A program made the translations under genes and the position numbers. Under the pieces are notes generated by a model that did not search any database, was not told the origin of the DNA, and saw only the letters and a program-made list of their open reading frames with translations. 64,000 bases of DNA from Cognatilysobacter terrigena. GTDB taxonomy: Bacteria; Pseudomonadota; Gammaproteobacteria; Xanthomonadales; Xanthomonadaceae. This document shows, piece after piece, positions 8,046 to 17,664 of this stretch (position 1 is the first letter of the stretch; each line of letters begins with the position of its first letter). The DNA lies in assembly GCF_004361065.1 (NCBI RefSeq), contig NZ_SELT01000009.1:44494-108493 (forward strand), given 5' to 3'.

Positions 8046-8762
8046 ATGACGTTCCGCATCCGCGCCATCACCCTCGACCTCGACGACACGCTGTGGCCGA
8101 TCGCGCCTGCGATCGACCGCGCCGAAGCGGCATTGGATGCATGGCTGGCCGCGAACGTGCCGCATGTCGCATCGCAATGGCCGCTGCACGTACGCCAGCG
8201 CCTGCGGTTGCAGGTCGACGCCGAGCGCCCGGACATGGCGCACGACATGACCGCACAGCGGCAGTGGATGCTCGAGCGCATGTTCGTCGAAGCGGGCGAA
8301 GATCCCGCGCTGGTGCATGACGCGTTCGAGGCCTACTTCGCCGCACGCTGCGAAGTCGAACACTATCCCGATACCGTCGACGCGCTGGAGCGCATGGCCG
8401 CGCACGTGCCGCTCGCGTCCGTGAGTAACGGCAATGCCTGCCTCACGCGCATCGGCCTGATGCCGCTGTTCCGCTTCCAGCTCGGCGCGCGCGAACACGG
8501 CGCGGCCAAGCCGACCCCGAGCATCTATCTCGAAGCCTGCGAACGCCTCGGCGTCGCACCGCACGACGTGCTGCACGTCGGCGACGACATCGAGCTCGAC
8601 GTCGTGGGCGCCGCACGCGCCGGCCTTCGCACCTGCTGGATCGATCGTCGTGGCGAACACTGGCCGCGGCGCGACCTCCAGCCGGACCTGCACTTTCCCG
8701 ATCTCGCCGCGCTGGCCGACTGGCTGGACGCGCACCTCGCAACGGAACACCACGCCGCATGA
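8046..8762 (+). CDS. yigB: HAD phosphatase, YigB-like (FMN/riboflavin-pathway type)
   Basis: HAD-superfamily hydrolase of 238 residues. Motif I is TLDLDDTLW (nucleophile Asp 11 and acid Asp 13), motif II SVSNGNA, motif III Lys in GAAKPTPSIY, and motif IV HVGDDIELDVVGAARAGL. The cap sequence and the block ERPDMAHDMTAQRQWMLERM line up with E. coli YigB, a phosphatase acting on FMN and on a riboflavin-pathway intermediate. Its stop codon overlaps the ATG of the M17 peptidase by four bases (ATGA), suggesting translational coupling. Substrate ranges in this family are broad, so the exact reaction is an inference. Confidence 0.82.
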   Translation: MTFRIRAITLDLDDTLWPIAPAIDRAEAALDAWLAANVPHVASQWPLHVRQRLRLQVDAERPDMAHDMTAQRQWMLERMFVEAGEDPALVHDAFEAYFAARCEVEHYPDTVDALERMAAHVPLASVSNGNACLTRIGLMPLFRFQLGAREHGAAKPTPSIYLEACERLGVAPHDVLHVGDDIELDVVGAARAGLRTCWIDRRGEHWPRRDLQPDLHFPDLAALADWLDAHLATEHHAA

Positions 8763-10132
8763 ACCTGCCGACCGGTTTCGTCGCCTCGTCCGAGGCCGCA
8801 CTCCCGCTGCGAATCGTCGACCGCGCGCGCACGCCGCAGTGGCGCGATGCGCTGCCGGCCGCCGCGCAGGCGTGGGTCGACATGCAGGCCTTCGACGCGA
8901 CGCCGGGCACCGCGCTGGTCCTGCCCGGTAACGACGGTGCCGCGTCCTCCGCGCTGATCGCGATCGGCGATGCGTTCGATCCGTTCTCGTATGCGCACGC
9001 GCCTCGCGCGCTGCCGCTGTGCGACTGGTCGGTCGCCACCGCACTCGACGCCGCCGAGCGCGACGCGCTGCTGCTCGGCTGGGGTTTCGGCAGCTATCAC
9101 TTCGGGCGCTATCGCGCGCCGCCGCGCGCGCCGGCGAATCTCGTCGTCGATGCGATGTCCGATGAGGTGCGTGACGTGCTCGCCGCGTGCTTCCGCGTGC
9201 GCGATCTCGTCAATACGCCGACGCAGCACATGGGGCCGGATGAGCTCGAACGCACCGTCTGCGAAATCGCCGAAGCGCACGGCGCGCGCATTCGTGTAGT
9301 GAGCGGCGACGATCTCATCGGCCAGAATTTCCCCGCGATCCACGCGGTCGGTCGCGCCTCGCACCGTGCGCCGCGCCTGATCCGCCTCGACTGGGGTGAT
9401 GTGGCGCATCCGCACGTCGCCATCGTCGGCAAGGGCGTCTGCTTCGACACCGGCGGTCTGAACATCAAGACCGGCGACGGCATGCGCAACATGAAGAAGG
9501 ACATGGGCGGCGCGGCGCATGCGATCGCGCTGGCCGAGCTCGTGATGGCGCGCCGCCTGCCGCTGCGCATCTCGTTGCTGGTGCCGGCCGTCGAGAATGC
9601 GATCGGCCCCGATGCGTTGCGACCCGGCGAAGTCATCGCAACGCGCCTCGGTGTGCACGTCGAAGTCGACAACACCGATGCGGAAGGACGCATCATCCTC
9701 AGCGACGCGCTCACGCACGCCGCCGAGGACAAGCCCGTGCTGCTGATCGACTTCGCAACATTGACCGGTGCCGCACGCGTTGCCCTCGGCCCCGATCTCC
9801 CCGCGCTCTACGCGAACGACGAAGCACGCGCCGCATCGCTGCTGCAGGCGAGCAACGAAACGCGCGATCCGCTGTGGCGCATGCCGCTGTGGCGGCCGTA
9901 CTGGCGTTACCTGGCGAGCACGGTCGCGGATTTCGCGAACAGCGGCCCGTCGCGCATGGCCGGCAGCGTCACCGCCGCGCTGTACCTCGAACGCTTCGTG
10001 CCCGCGCAGCAGCCGTGGCTGCACATGGACACGTATGCGTGGAACGATGTGGACCGCCCCGGCAAGCCCGCCGGCGGCGAAGCGCAGGGTCTGCGCGCCG
10101 TGTATGCGATGTTGCGGAGCTTCACGGCGTAA
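8759..10132 (+). CDS. M17 leucyl aminopeptidase family protein
   Basis: Cytosolic two-metal aminopeptidase of the leucine aminopeptidase (PepA/PepB) family, 457 residues. The C-terminal catalytic domain shows the metal and active-site motifs in order: VGKGVCFDTGGLNIK (Lys and Asp ligands), MKKDMGGAAHAIALAELV (Lys/Asp), and the family signature NTDAEGRIILSDAL. The N-terminal domain is shorter and divergent compared with PepA, as in the many extra M17 paralogues of proteobacteria, so it is not necessarily the PepA that also acts in Xer recombination. The start overlaps the yigB-like stop. Gene end faces the DesR-like gene with 7 bp between them (convergent). Confidence 0.9.
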   Translation: MNLPTGFVASSEAALPLRIVDRARTPQWRDALPAAAQAWVDMQAFDATPGTALVLPGNDGAASSALIAIGDAFDPFSYAHAPRALPLCDWSVATALDAAERDALLLGWGFGSYHFGRYRAPPRAPANLVVDAMSDEVRDVLAACFRVRDLVNTPTQHMGPDELERTVCEIAEAHGARIRVVSGDDLIGQNFPAIHAVGRASHRAPRLIRLDWGDVAHPHVAIVGKGVCFDTGGLNIKTGDGMRNMKKDMGGAAHAIALAELVMARRLPLRISLLVPAVENAIGPDALRPGEVIATRLGVHVEVDNTDAEGRIILSDALTHAAEDKPVLLIDFATLTGAARVALGPDLPALYANDEARAASLLQASNETRDPLWRMPLWRPYWRYLASTVADFANSGPSRMAGSVTAALYLERFVPAQQPWLHMDTYAWNDVDRPGKPAGGEAQGLRAVYAMLRSFTA

Positions 10133-10139
10133 CGTCGCG

Positions 10140-10742
10140 CTACAACCACCCCTTCTGCCGCGCCAGGCGATACGCCTCGACGCGGTTCGCGGCGTTGAGT
10201 TTGCCGATCGCTTCGGACAGGTAGTTTCGGACGGTGCCGGACGACAGGTGCAGCTGCGCGGCAATGTCGTTGGCAGTGAGGCCTTCGCCGGCGAGGCGTA
10301 GCACCTGTCGTTCGCGGTCGTTGAGCGGGTCGGCTTCGGACCATGCATCGACGGCGAGTTGCGGATCGATCGCGCGGCCGCCCCGATGCACCTGGCGAAT
10401 CGCTTCGGCGAGCTGTTCGGCCGGTGCGTCCTTCAGCACGTAGCCGCCGACCCCTGCATCGAGTGCGCGACGCAGGAAGCCGGCGCGCGCGAACGTCGTC
10501 GCGATGACGATGCGCACGGGCAGTTCGTGGCGACGGATGCGCTGCGCGAGTTCGAGGCCGGTGAGGCCCGGCATCTCGATGTCGGTGACGAGGACGTCCG
10601 GCTTGAGCCGTTCGACTTCGCGCCACGCGGTGACGCCATCCGGTGCCGCAGCGACCACTTCGATGTCGGATTCGAGCGCGAGCAGCGCGGTCAGCGCGCC
10701 GCGCACCATCGCCTGATCCTCGGCGAGGAGGACGCGGATCAT
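10140..10742 (-). CDS. DesR/NarL-type response regulator
   Basis: Response regulator of 200 residues: receiver domain (about 1-118) with D9, phospho-acceptor D54 (VTDIEMPG), Thr in IATTFAR and Lys in YVLKDAP, followed by a LuxR-type helix-turn-helix (LNDRERQVLRLAGEGLT then IAAQLHLSSGTVRNYLSEA). The frame extends upstream but MIRVLLAEDQ is the domain start. It is the last gene of a leftward operon with its DesK-like kinase 46 bp upstream and an ABC-2 exporter before that, the arrangement of exporter-linked systems such as DesKR or LiaSR. It probably regulates this operon and perhaps the divergent ABC cluster; the target is inferred. Confidence 0.9.
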   Translation of the reverse strand: MIRVLLAEDQAMVRGALTALLALESDIEVVAAAPDGVTAWREVERLKPDVLVTDIEMPGLTGLELAQRIRRHELPVRIVIATTFARAGFLRRALDAGVGGYVLKDAPAEQLAEAIRQVHRGGRAIDPQLAVDAWSEADPLNDRERQVLRLAGEGLTANDIAAQLHLSSGTVRNYLSEAIGKLNAANRVEAYRLARQKGWL

Positions 10743-10788
10743 CGGGCGTGCAGCGGCTTCGGCATGCGCGAACGGTAGCAGACCGGAT

Positions 10789-11943
10789 TCACGCAGCGCG
10801 CGCGTCGTCGATATCCGGTTCGGGCAACGTGGCCGCAGGCTTGGGCAGCGGAACGCAGGCTTCGAGGCGCGTGCCGGCCGACGAGGATTCGATCCGCAGC
10901 TTGCCGCCCAGCGCTTCGACGCGTTCGCGCATGCCGGAGAGTCCGTTGCCCGGCGTGATCGCACCGCCGCGGCCGTCGTCGGCGATGCACAGCTTCACCT
11001 CGCGCGGCGTCGATGACAGCGTGACTTCGGCGTGCCGTGCGCGCGCATGGCGCTGGATGTTGGTCACCGCTTCGCGCACGGTCAGCGCGAGCACGGTTTC
11101 GATCTCCGGCGACAGCGTGACGGGTGCGAGCGCGTACTGAAGTTCGATGGCGTCGGACTCGAGCAACAGGCGCGCAGAGGCCAGTTCTGCGCCGAGTCCG
11201 GCCGCGCGAATACCCGTGACCGCGCTACGCACCTGCGTCAGCGCTTCGCGCGCAACGCGCGAAACCTCGTCGAGTTCACGACGCGCGGACGCCGGATCGC
11301 GATCGACGAGCTTGCTCGCGAGTTCGGACTTGAGCGCCACCAGCGACAGCGTATGACCGAGCAGATCGTGCAGGTCGCGGCCGATGCGTTCGCGTTCGGC
11401 GAGCGCTGCGAGGCGGCGCACTTCGTCGTGGCTGAGCTTGAGGGCGCTGTCCGCCTGTTTGCGGCGGATGTAATGCACGTTCATCAGGCCGACGACGAGG
11501 CCGACGACGACCGCGTTCAGCACGTAGATCCACGGCAGGTGCAACGCGATCCAGTACGCCGAATACGTCGCGACCAGCACCACCATCGCGATGATCGCCG
11601 CACGCGGACGGAACGCGAAGGGAAGGTAGGCGCAGGCGTAGATGATGTAGCCCTGCCCACCGGGATTCCATGGTGTCAGCGCGAAACCGAGCGCCGCGAT
11701 GGCCAGCGACACCGGCAAGGTGCGCCGGCAGTCACCGTAGTGGATGTACGCGAACAGGCCGAGGAAGATCGCGTAGCTGCCGAGCGTCGGCCAGAGCCAG
11801 TGCGGGAACGCGCCGGGCGCTTCGGTCAGCGGGACCAGGAAGATCCACATCGACCACACCAGGTTGAGCCACGATTGCCAACCCGTGCCGATCTGCGTGA
11901 CCTGGATGATCGACCTGCCGCCGTCGTCGCGTTTCGTGTTCAT
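10789..11943 (-). CDS. DesK-like membrane histidine kinase
   Basis: Sensor kinase of 384 residues with five or so closely spaced hydrophobic segments between residues 25 and 155 and almost no periplasmic domain, so it probably senses the membrane itself. The HisKA_3-type dimerisation motif ERERIGRDLHDLLGHTLSL puts the phospho-His at 192. The ATPase domain has LTVREAVTNIQRHARA (N box) and ADDGRGG, followed by GLSGMRERVEALGG. It sits between the ABC permease (42 bp upstream) and the response regulator. The family senses membrane fluidity or lipid-active peptides through exporters; the stimulus here is unknown. Confidence 0.9.
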   Translation of the reverse strand: MNTKRDDGGRSIIQVTQIGTGWQSWLNLVWSMWIFLVPLTEAPGAFPHWLWPTLGSYAIFLGLFAYIHYGDCRRTLPVSLAIAALGFALTPWNPGGQGYIIYACAYLPFAFRPRAAIIAMVVLVATYSAYWIALHLPWIYVLNAVVVGLVVGLMNVHYIRRKQADSALKLSHDEVRRLAALAERERIGRDLHDLLGHTLSLVALKSELASKLVDRDPASARRELDEVSRVAREALTQVRSAVTGIRAAGLGAELASARLLLESDAIELQYALAPVTLSPEIETVLALTVREAVTNIQRHARARHAEVTLSSTPREVKLCIADDGRGGAITPGNGLSGMRERVEALGGKLRIESSSAGTRLEACVPLPKPAATLPEPDIDDARAA

Positions 11944-11985
11944 GCCGCCCGCCCCGTGAGTGCGCCCATGATGCCGCCTTGTGCC

Positions 11986-12750
11986 TCAGCCGCGCGCCAG
12001 CCGGCGACGCGCGGCAACGAAGAACACCGTCGCGTAGAGGGCGAGCACGAGCGCATGCAGGCCGACTGCGCCATCCGACTTCGCGCCCACCGTCGCCAGC
12101 GCGATCTGCGACAGGTGATACGCCGGCCACAGCGGTGCGATCTTCGCGATGAAGCCGGGCAGCATCGACAGCGGCATCCACAGGCCGGCGAGGAACGCCA
12201 TCGGCAGGTAGGTCATGTTGACCACCGCCGGCGCGCCCTGGCCCGACACCACGCTGCCGATGAACAGCCCGATCGCGCAGAACGGAAGCACGCCGAGCAG
12301 GTCGACCAGCACCAGCGACACCGCCTGCGATGCGGTGAGCGATACGCCGGCGACGGTCAGGCCGATGGTGAGCAGCAGCAGCGAGATCGCCGTGGCGAAC
12401 AGCATCGCCATCGCCATGCGCGACAGCAGGACCGCGCCGGCCGGCACCGGTTGGGCGCGCTTGAGCGTCAGGAAGCCGCGCTCGCGATCCATCGCGATGG
12501 CGACGCCGAAGCCGAAGAGGCCGGGCGCCATCACGCCGAACACGCCGTAGGTCGCGAGCAGGTAGGTGGCGACGTCCGGGCCGCCCTTGTGGTTGAGCAG
12601 CACCGCGAACAGCACGTAGAACATCGGCGGGAAGACGAGCGTCGGCACCGCGAAGGACGGCGAACGCAGCAGGCGCAGGAATTCGTTGCGGCCTTCCAGC
12701 CAGTAGGCGCGCAGCGCGTTCGGGCGCGCGGGCAGGGCGACGGTGTTCAT
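11986..12750 (-). CDS. ABC-2 type transporter permease
   Basis: Integral membrane protein of 254 residues with six hydrophobic segments (about 30-50, 55-80, 105-135, 140-160, 165-190, 225-245), the topology of the ABC-2 permease family used in drug, bacteriocin or lipid export. The start ATG overlaps the stop of the ATPase gene (ATGA), showing tight coupling. The motif ALATVGAKSDGAVGLHALVL lies just before the last helix. Together with the ATPase and the adjacent DesK/DesR pair it makes a four-gene unit similar to Bacillus des/yvf-type exporters. The cargo is not indicated. Confidence 0.87.
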   Translation of the reverse strand: MNTVALPARPNALRAYWLEGRNEFLRLLRSPSFAVPTLVFPPMFYVLFAVLLNHKGGPDVATYLLATYGVFGVMAPGLFGFGVAIAMDRERGFLTLKRAQPVPAGAVLLSRMAMAMLFATAISLLLLTIGLTVAGVSLTASQAVSLVLVDLLGVLPFCAIGLFIGSVVSGQGAPAVVNMTYLPMAFLAGLWMPLSMLPGFIAKIAPLWPAYHLSQIALATVGAKSDGAVGLHALVLALYATVFFVAARRRLARG

Positions 12751-13649
12751 GCGGCCTCCTTGGTGATTTCGACGAATGCATCGGCCAGGCCGGCGCGGGT
12801 GACTTCGAGGTCCGACAGCGTGGGATCCTCGGTGAGAAGCCGGTAGACGACGGCTTCGACCGCGTCCGCGACGATCTCGAGGCGTTCGCCGTCGTGCGTG
12901 GCGGCAAGCACGTCGGGCCATGCGGCGATGGCCGCGGTGTCGAGCGACGACACGCAGCGCACGCGACGCTGCGAAACGCGCGAGCGGATCTGCGCCACGC
13001 TGCCCTGGGCGACCACGCGCCCGCCATTGATCACGACGACGCGATCGGCGAGTGCTTCGGCTTCCTCGAGGTAATGCGTGGTCAGCACCACGCCGGTGCC
13101 GTCGGCGACCAATTCGCGGATCGCCGCCCACAGCTTCTGCCGCGCGTCGATGTCCAAACCGGTCGTCGGCTCGTCGAGGAACAGCAGCTTCGGACGCCCG
13201 CAGATCGCCATCGCGAACTGCACGCGACGCTGCTGGCCGCCGGAGAGCCGCCCGTAGCGACGCTCGAGCAACCCGTCGAGACCGGCCAGCGCCACGCAGT
13301 CGGCGATGCTGCGCGGGTTCGCGTAATAACTGCGCGTCACTTCGATCAGTTCGCGCACCTTGAGGGTGTCGGGGATGCCGGCCGACTGCAGCATCACGCC
13401 GACCTGCCGGCGCGCCTCGACCTCGTGCGGGTCGCGATCGAACAGCAGCACGCGGCCGTCGTCGGCGGAGGTCAGCCCGAGCATCAGGGCGATGGAAGTG
13501 GACTTGCCGGCGCCGTTCGGGCCGAGCAGGGCGAGCAGCTCGCCGCCGCGGACCTCGAGGTCGAGGCCGTCGAGCGCAAGGACGTTGCCGTAGCGCTTGC
13601 GGACGCCGGCCAGGCGGGCGAGCGGCGAGAGCGTGACCGTGGAACCCAT
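12747..13649 (-). CDS. ABC transporter ATP-binding protein (DrrA/CcmA type)
   Basis: ATPase subunit of 300 residues. Walker A GPNGAGKST, Q-loop MLQSAG, signature LSGGQQRRVQFA, Walker B LLFLDEPT, D-loop and H-loop (VLTTHYLEEAEAL) are all intact. The C-terminal 80 residues form the extra domain typical of ABC-2 exporter ATPases (DrrA/NatA). It is the first gene of the leftward operon and is divergently transcribed from the MacA-like adaptor gene across a 200 bp gap. The start at 13649 gives a short N-terminal extension before ARLAGVRKRYG; an ATG is present and no better start is seen. Confidence 0.92.
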   Translation of the reverse strand: MGSTVTLSPLARLAGVRKRYGNVLALDGLDLEVRGGELLALLGPNGAGKSTSIALMLGLTSADDGRVLLFDRDPHEVEARRQVGVMLQSAGIPDTLKVRELIEVTRSYYANPRSIADCVALAGLDGLLERRYGRLSGGQQRRVQFAMAICGRPKLLFLDEPTTGLDIDARQKLWAAIRELVADGTGVVLTTHYLEEAEALADRVVVINGGRVVAQGSVAQIRSRVSQRRVRCVSSLDTAAIAAWPDVLAATHDGERLEIVADAVEAVVYRLLTEDPTLSDLEVTRAGLADAFVEITKEAA

Positions 13650-13849
13650 GACGCATCTCCGGTGGAAGGTGGCGCCACGATGCGCCGCGTCCCGCGATCG
13701 CGGCAGTCGCGGGTGTCAGGAATTCCACGTGACAACCGTCAGGTGACGCGGCCCCGCCCCCGCCGTAACCTGCGCCCCATCGTCGCCCTTGGGGCATGCC
13801 GGCCGGAGCCGGTCATGCGGGCGACATCCCTCTGTCGTAATGGAACGCG
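13650..13849. promoter_or_regulatory. divergent intergenic region between two ABC export operons
   Basis: This 200 bp gap must contain the promoters of both the leftward ABC/DesKR operon and the rightward tripartite ABC cluster. It holds an inverted repeat TGTCA (13714-13718) and TGACA (13730-13734) separated by 11 bp, and a direct repeat GTGAC at 13729-13733 and 13743-13747. A palindrome CCGCGATCGCGG lies just left of this. These are possible sites for the DesR-like regulator, but they are short and could be chance; I could not identify confident -35/-10 boxes. Confidence 0.4.
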
Positions 13850-15118
13850 ATGAACACGTCCGCTGACCTGCTCAAGGAACTCCGCATCGACCGCAACGCC
13901 GCGCCGCCGCCGTCGCCGAGCCGGCGCGGGCGGTGGATCGGCCTCGCGATCGCCGGCGTGGTGCTCGTCGGCGGCGGGATCGCGTTCGCATTGACGCGCG
14001 GAAACGCGGGGCCGGAAGTGCACGTCGCCGAAGTCACCGCGATCGGTGCGAACGGCGGCAACACATCGGTGCTCGACGCGACGGGTTATGTCGTGGCGCG
14101 TCGCATGGCGACGGTGTCGGCGAAGATCACCGGCAAGGTGCGCGAAGTGCGCATCGAGGAAGGCCAGCACGTGCCCGCGGGTTACGTCATGGCGACGCTC
14201 GATCCGGTCGACGCCGACGCCACCCGCGCACTCGCGGGCGCGCAGGTCGAGGCGTCGCGCACGCAGATCGCGAACGTGCAGGCACAGCTGCGCGAAGCCG
14301 AGGCGAACGTGCGCCGGCTCTCGTCGCTGGTCGGCCAGCAGCTCGTGTCGAAGGCGCAGTACGACCAGGCGATCGCGCAGCGCGATGCCCTGCGCGCGCA
14401 GCTCGCGAGTGCGCAGCGCGGCACGCAGGTGTCGAGTGCGAACCTGCGGATCGCCGAGAACGGTGTCGACAACACTGTCGTGCGCGCACCGTTCGCGGGC
14501 GTCGTCATTGCCAAGGCCGCGCAGCCGGGCGAAATCGTGTCGCCGCTGTCCGCGGGCGGCGGCTTCACGCGTACCGGCATCGGCACGATCGTCGACATGG
14601 ATTCGCTGGAGGTCGAAGTCGACGTCGGCGAGGCCTACATCGGTCGCGTCAAGCCGGGCATGCCGGTCGAGTCCGTGCTCAACGCGTATCCGGACTGGAA
14701 GATTCCATCGGAAGTGATCGCGATCATTCCGACCGCCGATCGCAGCAAGGCGACGGTGAAGGTGCGCATCGCGCTCAAGCAGAAGGATGCGCGCATCGTC
14801 CCGGATATGGGCGTGCGCGTGAGCTTCCTCGAACGCGAGCAGCCGGCCGCGCAGAACCGCGTGCCGGCCGTGCTGGTGCCGTCGGCCGCGATCGTCGATC
14901 GCGACGGCAAGCAGGTCGCGTTCGCCGTCGAAGGCGACGACACGAAAGCGACCGTGAAGCGGCGCGAACTCAAGGTCGGTCGCACGCTCGGCGACGACCG
15001 CGAAGTATTGACGGGACTCAGCGGCGGCGATCGCGTCGTGCTCGAGCCCGGCGACACGCTCACCGACGGTGCGCGCGTGCGCATCGCCAAGGACAACGCG
15101 GACGGCGCGTCCGAATAA
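13850..15118 (+). CDS. HlyD/MacA-type periplasmic adaptor protein
   Basis: Membrane fusion protein of 422 residues that links an inner-membrane ABC exporter to the outer membrane. It starts with a short cytoplasmic segment (DLLKELRIDR), one transmembrane helix at about 27-46, then a lipoyl-like half (GKVREVRIEEGQHV), a long coiled-coil hairpin (about residues 120-205, rich in Gln/Ala/Glu) and the second lipoyl half (NTVVRAPFAGVVIAKAAQPGEIV), a beta-barrel and a membrane-proximal domain. It opens a rightward cluster with an ATPase and two FtsX-like permeases. A TolC-like partner is not encoded nearby. Cargo is unknown. Confidence 0.88.
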   Translation: MNTSADLLKELRIDRNAAPPPSPSRRGRWIGLAIAGVVLVGGGIAFALTRGNAGPEVHVAEVTAIGANGGNTSVLDATGYVVARRMATVSAKITGKVREVRIEEGQHVPAGYVMATLDPVDADATRALAGAQVEASRTQIANVQAQLREAEANVRRLSSLVGQQLVSKAQYDQAIAQRDALRAQLASAQRGTQVSSANLRIAENGVDNTVVRAPFAGVVIAKAAQPGEIVSPLSAGGGFTRTGIGTIVDMDSLEVEVDVGEAYIGRVKPGMPVESVLNAYPDWKIPSEVIAIIPTADRSKATVKVRIALKQKDARIVPDMGVRVSFLEREQPAAQNRVPAVLVPSAAIVDRDGKQVAFAVEGDDTKATVKRRELKVGRTLGDDREVLTGLSGGDRVVLEPGDTLTDGARVRIAKDNADGASE

Positions 15119-15148
15119 CCCATCGCAACGGTCACAGGGAGTGGTGTC

Positions 15149-15703
15149 ATGACGTTGGATCTGCAACAGGCCCAGGCCGACATGCGCCGGGCGTACTACG
15201 GCGGCGCGACCGGCATGGTGGCCTCGTCCATCGCGTGGTTCGCGGCAGGCTGCGTCGCGCTGCGCGGCTTGGCGGATACCGCGGTGTGGACACTCTTGAT
15301 CGCGGGCCTCTTCATCTTCCCGGCGTCGGTGCTGCTGTCGAAGCTCGTCGGCCGCAGTGGTGCACACGCGAAGGGCAATCCGCTCGGCATGCTCGCTGGC
15401 GCGACGACGTTCTGGCTCGTCTTCAGCCTGCCACTCGCATACGCCGCGTCGCGCCTGCACGTCGAATGGTTCTTCCCGGCGATGCTGCTCGTCATCGGCG
15501 GCCGCTACCTCACGTTCGACACGCTCTACGGCGAACGCCTGTACTGGCCGTGCGGCCTCGCGCTCGCCGCGGCGGGCTTCGCGCTCGGCCGCGTGTTCAT
15601 GACGCCGTCGATCGCCGCGTTCACCGGCGGCGCGATCGAAGCCGGCTTCGCCATTGCCATCGCGCTGCGCGAACAACGCGCCGCGCGCCTCGTCACCGCC
15701 TGA
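15149..15703 (+). CDS. polytopic membrane protein inside the MacAB-like operon, function unknown
   Basis: Protein of 184 residues with six predicted helices (about 20-40, 45-65, 82-102, 105-125, 128-146, 150-172) and short loops. I do not recognise a functional family, though the pattern MRRAYYGGATGMVASSIAW resembles the small uncharacterised DUF7010-type membrane proteins. It has a GGGAG ribosome-binding site and lies 30 bp after the adaptor and 26 bp before the ATPase gene, so it is clearly part of the operon. A role in assembly or regulation of the exporter is possible but not shown. Confidence 0.75.
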   Translation: MTLDLQQAQADMRRAYYGGATGMVASSIAWFAAGCVALRGLADTAVWTLLIAGLFIFPASVLLSKLVGRSGAHAKGNPLGMLAGATTFWLVFSLPLAYAASRLHVEWFFPAMLLVIGGRYLTFDTLYGERLYWPCGLALAAAGFALGRVFMTPSIAAFTGGAIEAGFAIAIALREQRAARLVTA

Positions 15704-15729
15704 TCCACGCATTCCAGCAGGAGATCGCC

Positions 15730-16422
<693 letters not shown>

Positions 16423-16491
16423 TCCCGTCGCGGCGCATCCGCGCCGCCGCCTCCGCACCGCGGAGCCTTTCGACGAATCGAAGAGGCGGTC

Positions 16492-17652
16492 ATGAAATAC
16501 CTGCATCTCATCTGGGCTTCGCTGTTTAGAAGCCGCACGCGCACGCTGCTCACGTTGCTGTCGGTGTTCGTCGCGTTCTTCCTGTTCGGCATGCTTGATT
16601 CGGTGCGTGTCGCCTTCAATTCGGGCGGCGACGTGACCGGCGCGAATCGCATGGTCGTGGCCTCGCGTCTGTCGATCACGCAGATGCTGCCGTACCGGCT
16701 CGATCCGCAGATCGCGTCGATCCCGGGCGTGCGCAAGTCGTCGTACGCCGCATGGTTCGGCGGTATCTACCAGGATCCGAAGAACTTCTTCCCGAACTTC
16801 TCGGTCGGGCCGGGCTATCTGGACCTCTATCCCGAGTTCAAGCTCTCGCCCGCGCAACGCAAGGCGTGGGACGCCGATCGCCAGGGCGCGATCGTCGGCG
16901 AAGCCCTCGCGAAGAAGTTCGGCTGGAAGGTGGGCGACACCATTCCCATGCAGGCGACCATCTTCCCGACCAAGGGCAGCAATGACTGGTCGTTCAAGCT
17001 CGACGGCATCTTCCGCATCGACGACGTCAAGCGGAAGGGCCAGGAACAGGTGATGTTCTTCCACTGGAACTACTTCGACGAGGCCAACGACTACGTCAAG
17101 GGCCGCGTGGGCTGGTACATCGTGCAGGTCGAGAATGCGGGCGTGTCGAACCGCGTCGCCAAGTCGATCGACGCCCTGAGCGCGAACTCCGACCACGAAA
17201 CCAAGACGCAGACGGAAGAAGCGTTCAACCAGTCGTTCGCCAAGCAGATCGGCGACATCGGCCTGATCGTCACCGCGATCATGGGCGCCGTGTTCTTCAC
17301 CCTGCTGCTGCTTACCGGCAACACGATGGCGCAGGCGGTGCGCGAGCGCATTCCCGAACTCGCGGTGCTGAAGACGATCGGTTTCCAGGACCGTACCGTG
17401 CTCGCGCTCGTGCTGTTCGAGTCGATCCTGCTGGTCGCGATCGGCGCGATTCTGGGCCTGCTGTTTGCGCCGGCGGCGATGCAGGTCGTGAGTCGCGGCA
17501 GCGGCGGTTTCATCGCCCTGCCCGATCGCCTGCCGCCGGAGAGCTGGACGATGGGTCTCGTGCTGATGCTGCTGTTCGGCGTCCTCGCCGGCCTGCTGCC
17601 CGCCCTGCGCGCCATGCGCCTCAACATCGTCGACGCCCTGGCCGGGCGCTGA
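16492..17652 (+). CDS. FtsX/MacB-like ABC permease (first of pair)
   Basis: Permease of 386 residues: an N-terminal helix (about 18-38), a large periplasmic MacB_PCD-type domain (about 40-250) and three C-terminal helices (about 258-280, 305-330, 345-375) forming the FtsX domain. The segment VRERIPELAVLKTIGF is the conserved coupling-helix region contacting the ATPase. It is transcribed with the ATPase upstream and a second, different permease 12 bp downstream, so the exporter is probably a heterodimer. Family members move lipids, peptides or macrolides across or out of the inner membrane. Confidence 0.9.
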   Translation: MKYLHLIWASLFRSRTRTLLTLLSVFVAFFLFGMLDSVRVAFNSGGDVTGANRMVVASRLSITQMLPYRLDPQIASIPGVRKSSYAAWFGGIYQDPKNFFPNFSVGPGYLDLYPEFKLSPAQRKAWDADRQGAIVGEALAKKFGWKVGDTIPMQATIFPTKGSNDWSFKLDGIFRIDDVKRKGQEQVMFFHWNYFDEANDYVKGRVGWYIVQVENAGVSNRVAKSIDALSANSDHETKTQTEEAFNQSFAKQIGDIGLIVTAIMGAVFFTLLLLTGNTMAQAVRERIPELAVLKTIGFQDRTVLALVLFESILLVAIGAILGLLFAPAAMQVVSRGSGGFIALPDRLPPESWTMGLVLMLLFGVLAGLLPALRAMRLNIVDALAGR

Positions 17653-17664
17653 GGAGGACACGTC

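Noticed and set aside
13933..15729. Plus-strand frame running into the LolD-like gene from the adaptor region
   Set aside because: Translation is Arg-rich nonsense overlapping the adaptor in another frame; the ATPase starts at 15730 behind a good ribosome-binding site.
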